Below are positions 31,112 through 32,598 of a stretch of 32,598 nucleotides of DNA, one piece after another; position 1 is the first letter of the stretch; every line of letters starts with the position of its first letter. The translations under genes and the position numbers were made by a program. Source of the stretch: Prevotella sp. CAG:1058 (GTDB lineage: Bacteria > Bacteroidota > Bacteroidia > Bacteroidales > Bacteroidaceae); contig HF986653.1 of the NCBI GenBank assembly GCA_000433175.1, forward strand, positions 1 to 32,598, given 5' to 3'. A model generated the notes under the pieces. It saw only the letters and a list, made by a program, of their open reading frames with translations. It had not been told where the DNA came from and searched no databases.

Positions 31112-32182
31112 ATGACTGACATTGCGAAACTTGGCGAGTTTGGACTGATACACCACCTGACTGACGGATTCAAGCCCAAGAATGAATCGACAAAATATGG
31201 CGTTGGCGACGACTGCGCCGTGATGCACTATCCTGACAAAGAGGTGCTTGTTACGACAGACATGCTTATGGAGGGCGTACACTTCGACCTTACATACATC
31301 GACATGCAACACCTTGGCTACAAGTCGGCCATGGTCAACATCAGCGACATATTCGCAATGAACGGCACACCACGCCAACTTATCGTAAGCATCGCACTTA
31401 GCAAACGCTTCACGGTCGAAGACATGGAGATGTTTTACAGCGGCCTGCGCATGGCGTGCGACAAGTGGAACGTCGACATTGTCGGTGGCGACACTACATC
31501 GTCTTACACCGGATTGGCTATAAGCATAACCTGCATAGGAGAATGCGAACGTGAAAACATAGTTTACCGCAACGGCGCGAAAGACACCGACCTGATATGT
31601 GTAAGCGGCGACCTGGGAGCCGCATACATGGGCCTGCAACTGCTCGAACGCGAAAAGAGCGTGTACTACCAGCAAGTAAACGAAGCGAAAAAGAAGAATG
31701 ACAAGCGTGCGCTTGACGAACTGGCACACTTCCAACCCGACTTTGCAGGCAAGGAATACCTGTTGCAACGCCAGCTCAAACCGGAGGCGCGCGGCGACAT
31801 CCTGCAAGCCCTACGCGAACGCAACATACACCCCACGGCAATGATGGACATCAGCGACGGACTGAGCAGCGAACTTCTTCATATATGCACGCAAAGCAAC
31901 TGCGGATGCAGGATTTACGAAAAGAACATCCCCATAGACTACCAGACCGCCGTAATGGCCGAGGAAATGAACATGAACGTAACGACCTGCGCCCTCAACG
32001 GCGGCGAAGACTACGAACTGCTGTTCACCGTACCCATAGGCGACCACGAGAAAATAGAGGACATGGAGGACGTTAAGCTCATAGGACACATTACAAAAAA
32101 AGAACTCGGCCACATGCTCGTAACACGCGACAACAATGAATTCGAACTAAAAGCACAAGGCTGGAATCCGTTGAAAGGGTAA
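31112..32182 (+). CDS. thiL: Thiamine-monophosphate kinase
   Basis: ThiL phosphorylates thiamine monophosphate to the active cofactor thiamine diphosphate. The 356-residue protein shows the PurM-like fold signatures: GVGDDCAV (30-37) with metal-binding D33-D34, TTDMLMEGVHF (48-58), KSAMVNISDIFAMN (71-84) with D79, VGGDTTSS (124-131) with D127, and later MDISDGLSSEL and LNGGEDYELLF. It is slightly longer than E. coli ThiL because of an insert around residues 185-215 rich in K and E. No TPP riboswitch is recognisable in the 93-nt gap upstream. It is followed by a hairpin. Confidence 0.95.
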   Translation: MTDIAKLGEFGLIHHLTDGFKPKNESTKYGVGDDCAVMHYPDKEVLVTTDMLMEGVHFDLTYIDMQHLGYKSAMVNISDIFAMNGTPRQLIVSIALSKRFTVEDMEMFYSGLRMACDKWNVDIVGGDTTSSYTGLAISITCIGECERENIVYRNGAKDTDLICVSGDLGAAYMGLQLLEREKSVYYQQVNEAKKKNDKRALDELAHFQPDFAGKEYLLQRQLKPEARGDILQALRERNIHPTAMMDISDGLSSELLHICTQSNCGCRIYEKNIPIDYQTAVMAEEMNMNVTTCALNGGEDYELLFTVPIGDHEKIEDMEDVKLIGHITKKELGHMLVTRDNNEFELKAQGWNPLKG

Positions 32183-32243
32183 CACAAACGCCACGGTTGT
32201 TAACCGAAAAATCAGGAAAATCATATCAAAAGCAATACATCAC

Positions 32244-32286
32244 ATGACATGCAAAACGGCAAAAAACAAGTCGTTTTGCATGTTAT
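32244..32286. terminator. Hairpin after thiL
   Basis: ACATGCAAAACG (32247-32258) pairs perfectly with CGTTTTGCATGT (32272-32283), extended by a few pairs to 32244/32286, around a 13-nt loop. It lies about 60 nt after the thiL stop and has no T tract. Confidence 0.6.
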
Positions 32287-32374
32287 AGGTCTTATAAAGC
32301 TCACAAAATCGAAAAAATAAGTTAAAAAATAGCATTTTATAACACAACTAATCCTGTATTTTAAAACTTTTCCG

Positions 32375-32382
32375 TACCTTTG
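32375..32382 (+). promoter_or_regulatory. Promoter -7 box for tRNA-Phe
   Basis: TACCTTTG matches TAnnTTTG and lies 20 nt before the mature tRNA 5' end, implying a very short precursor leader. Confidence 0.65.
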
Positions 32383-32402
32383 CATCACAAAAACGGAAAC
32401 AT

Positions 32403-32475
32403 GGTGCCATAGCTCAGTTGGTAGAGCAAAGGACTGAAAATCCTTGTGTCCCCGGTTCGATTCCTGGTGGTACCA
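32403..32475 (+). tRNA. tRNA-Phe (anticodon GAA)
   Basis: This is a 73-nt cloverleaf without encoded CCA. The acceptor stem is GGTGCCA with TGGTACC (one G-U pair), the D arm contains AGTTGGTAGA, and the anticodon stem AAGGA/TCCTT encloses the loop CTGAAAA with anticodon GAA. The T arm is CCCGG-TTCGATT-CCTGG, in which the third pair is C opposite U. That mismatch is unusual for an otherwise canonical elongator tRNA. Upstream is a -7 box and downstream a strong terminator, so it is a single-gene unit. Confidence 0.95.
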
Positions 32476-32486
32476 CTTTGAAAGAC

Positions 32487-32528
32487 AAGATCCTGATTTC
32501 CCAATGGGAATCAGGATCTTTATTATTT
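32487..32528 (+). terminator. Terminator of tRNA-Phe
   Basis: AAGATCCTGATTTCCC (32487-32502) pairs with GGGAATCAGGATCTT (32506-32520) with one bulged T and an AAT loop, followed by the T-rich TATTATTTT. It begins 12 nt after the tRNA. Confidence 0.85.
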
Positions 32529-32598
32529 TATACCCATGTAAGTATATTTACTCGCATTATTAAAATATGAATGTCCGCATGTTCCCCAATTAGCAAAG

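Overview
The window looks like a chromosomal segment of a Bacteroidales bacterium, most probably Prevotella or a close relative. The evidence is lineage-typical gene families (recalled as DUF5686, DUF4199, DUF6048 and DUF6452), promoter -7 boxes of the form TAnnTTTG ahead of many transcription units, almost no Shine-Dalgarno sequences, and the gene sets lpxK-PNP-thiL and dCMP deaminase-S41 protease-folate cyclo-ligase. No genus-level marker such as rRNA is present, so the placement is an inference. Nearly everything is housekeeping. I see no insertion sequence transposase, phage, CRISPR array or recognisable defence system.

Layout. 1-688 is gene-free and repeat-rich. 738-2984 encodes a PiT phosphate transporter with a C-terminal regulatory-looking domain, followed by a strong terminator. 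3252-9010 is a tight operon: nucleotidyltransferase, ATP-grasp protein, CDP-alcohol phosphotransferase, HAD phosphatase (all with overlapping ends), then a DUF5686 outer-membrane protein. A hotdog thioesterase follows at 9068. At 10016 is a LacI-family regulator whose promoter carries a perfect 18-bp operator. 11118-12516 (minus strand) holds a DciA-like protein and recF. 12662-14665 holds a TPR membrane protein, ribH and an exonuclease III. 14809-17637 holds a DUF4199 membrane protein, a family 2 glycosyltransferase and two small envelope proteins. Then come apbE, a Crp/Fnr regulator, an M3 peptidase, dCMP deaminase, an S41 protease and 5-formyl-THF cyclo-ligase (to 24489). After a 570-nt gap come a ThrE-type exporter and a convergent SDR gene. 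27351-32182 carries sppA, lpxK, PNP and thiL, and tRNA-Phe closes the window.

Two things stand out. (1) Three intergenic spots (195-275, 9625-9705, 24637-24739) carry arrays of a 15-bp hyphenated palindrome, ideal form AAAAGG-NNN-CCTTTT, repeated at an exact 22-nt period. Adjacent units often have complementary centres, so neighbours can pair with each other, and two arrays share the same 3' flank (GTAAAC, 4-5 nt, GGGAAC). One array sits inside a 235-bp element with 17-bp imperfect terminal inverted repeats. (2) The 3252-6445 operon has the enzymatic logic of making a phosphodiester from a CDP-activated alcohol and then removing a phosphate. Its ATP-grasp member has a C-terminal motif resembling inositol-phosphate kinases, and its CDP-alcohol phosphotransferase has an altered signature spacing. 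It may build an unusual polar lipid headgroup or a soluble phosphodiester.

Other points of note are a 116-nt overlap between lpxK and PNP, an Asp in PNP where human PNP has its base-binding Asn, and a mismatch in the T stem of tRNA-Phe.
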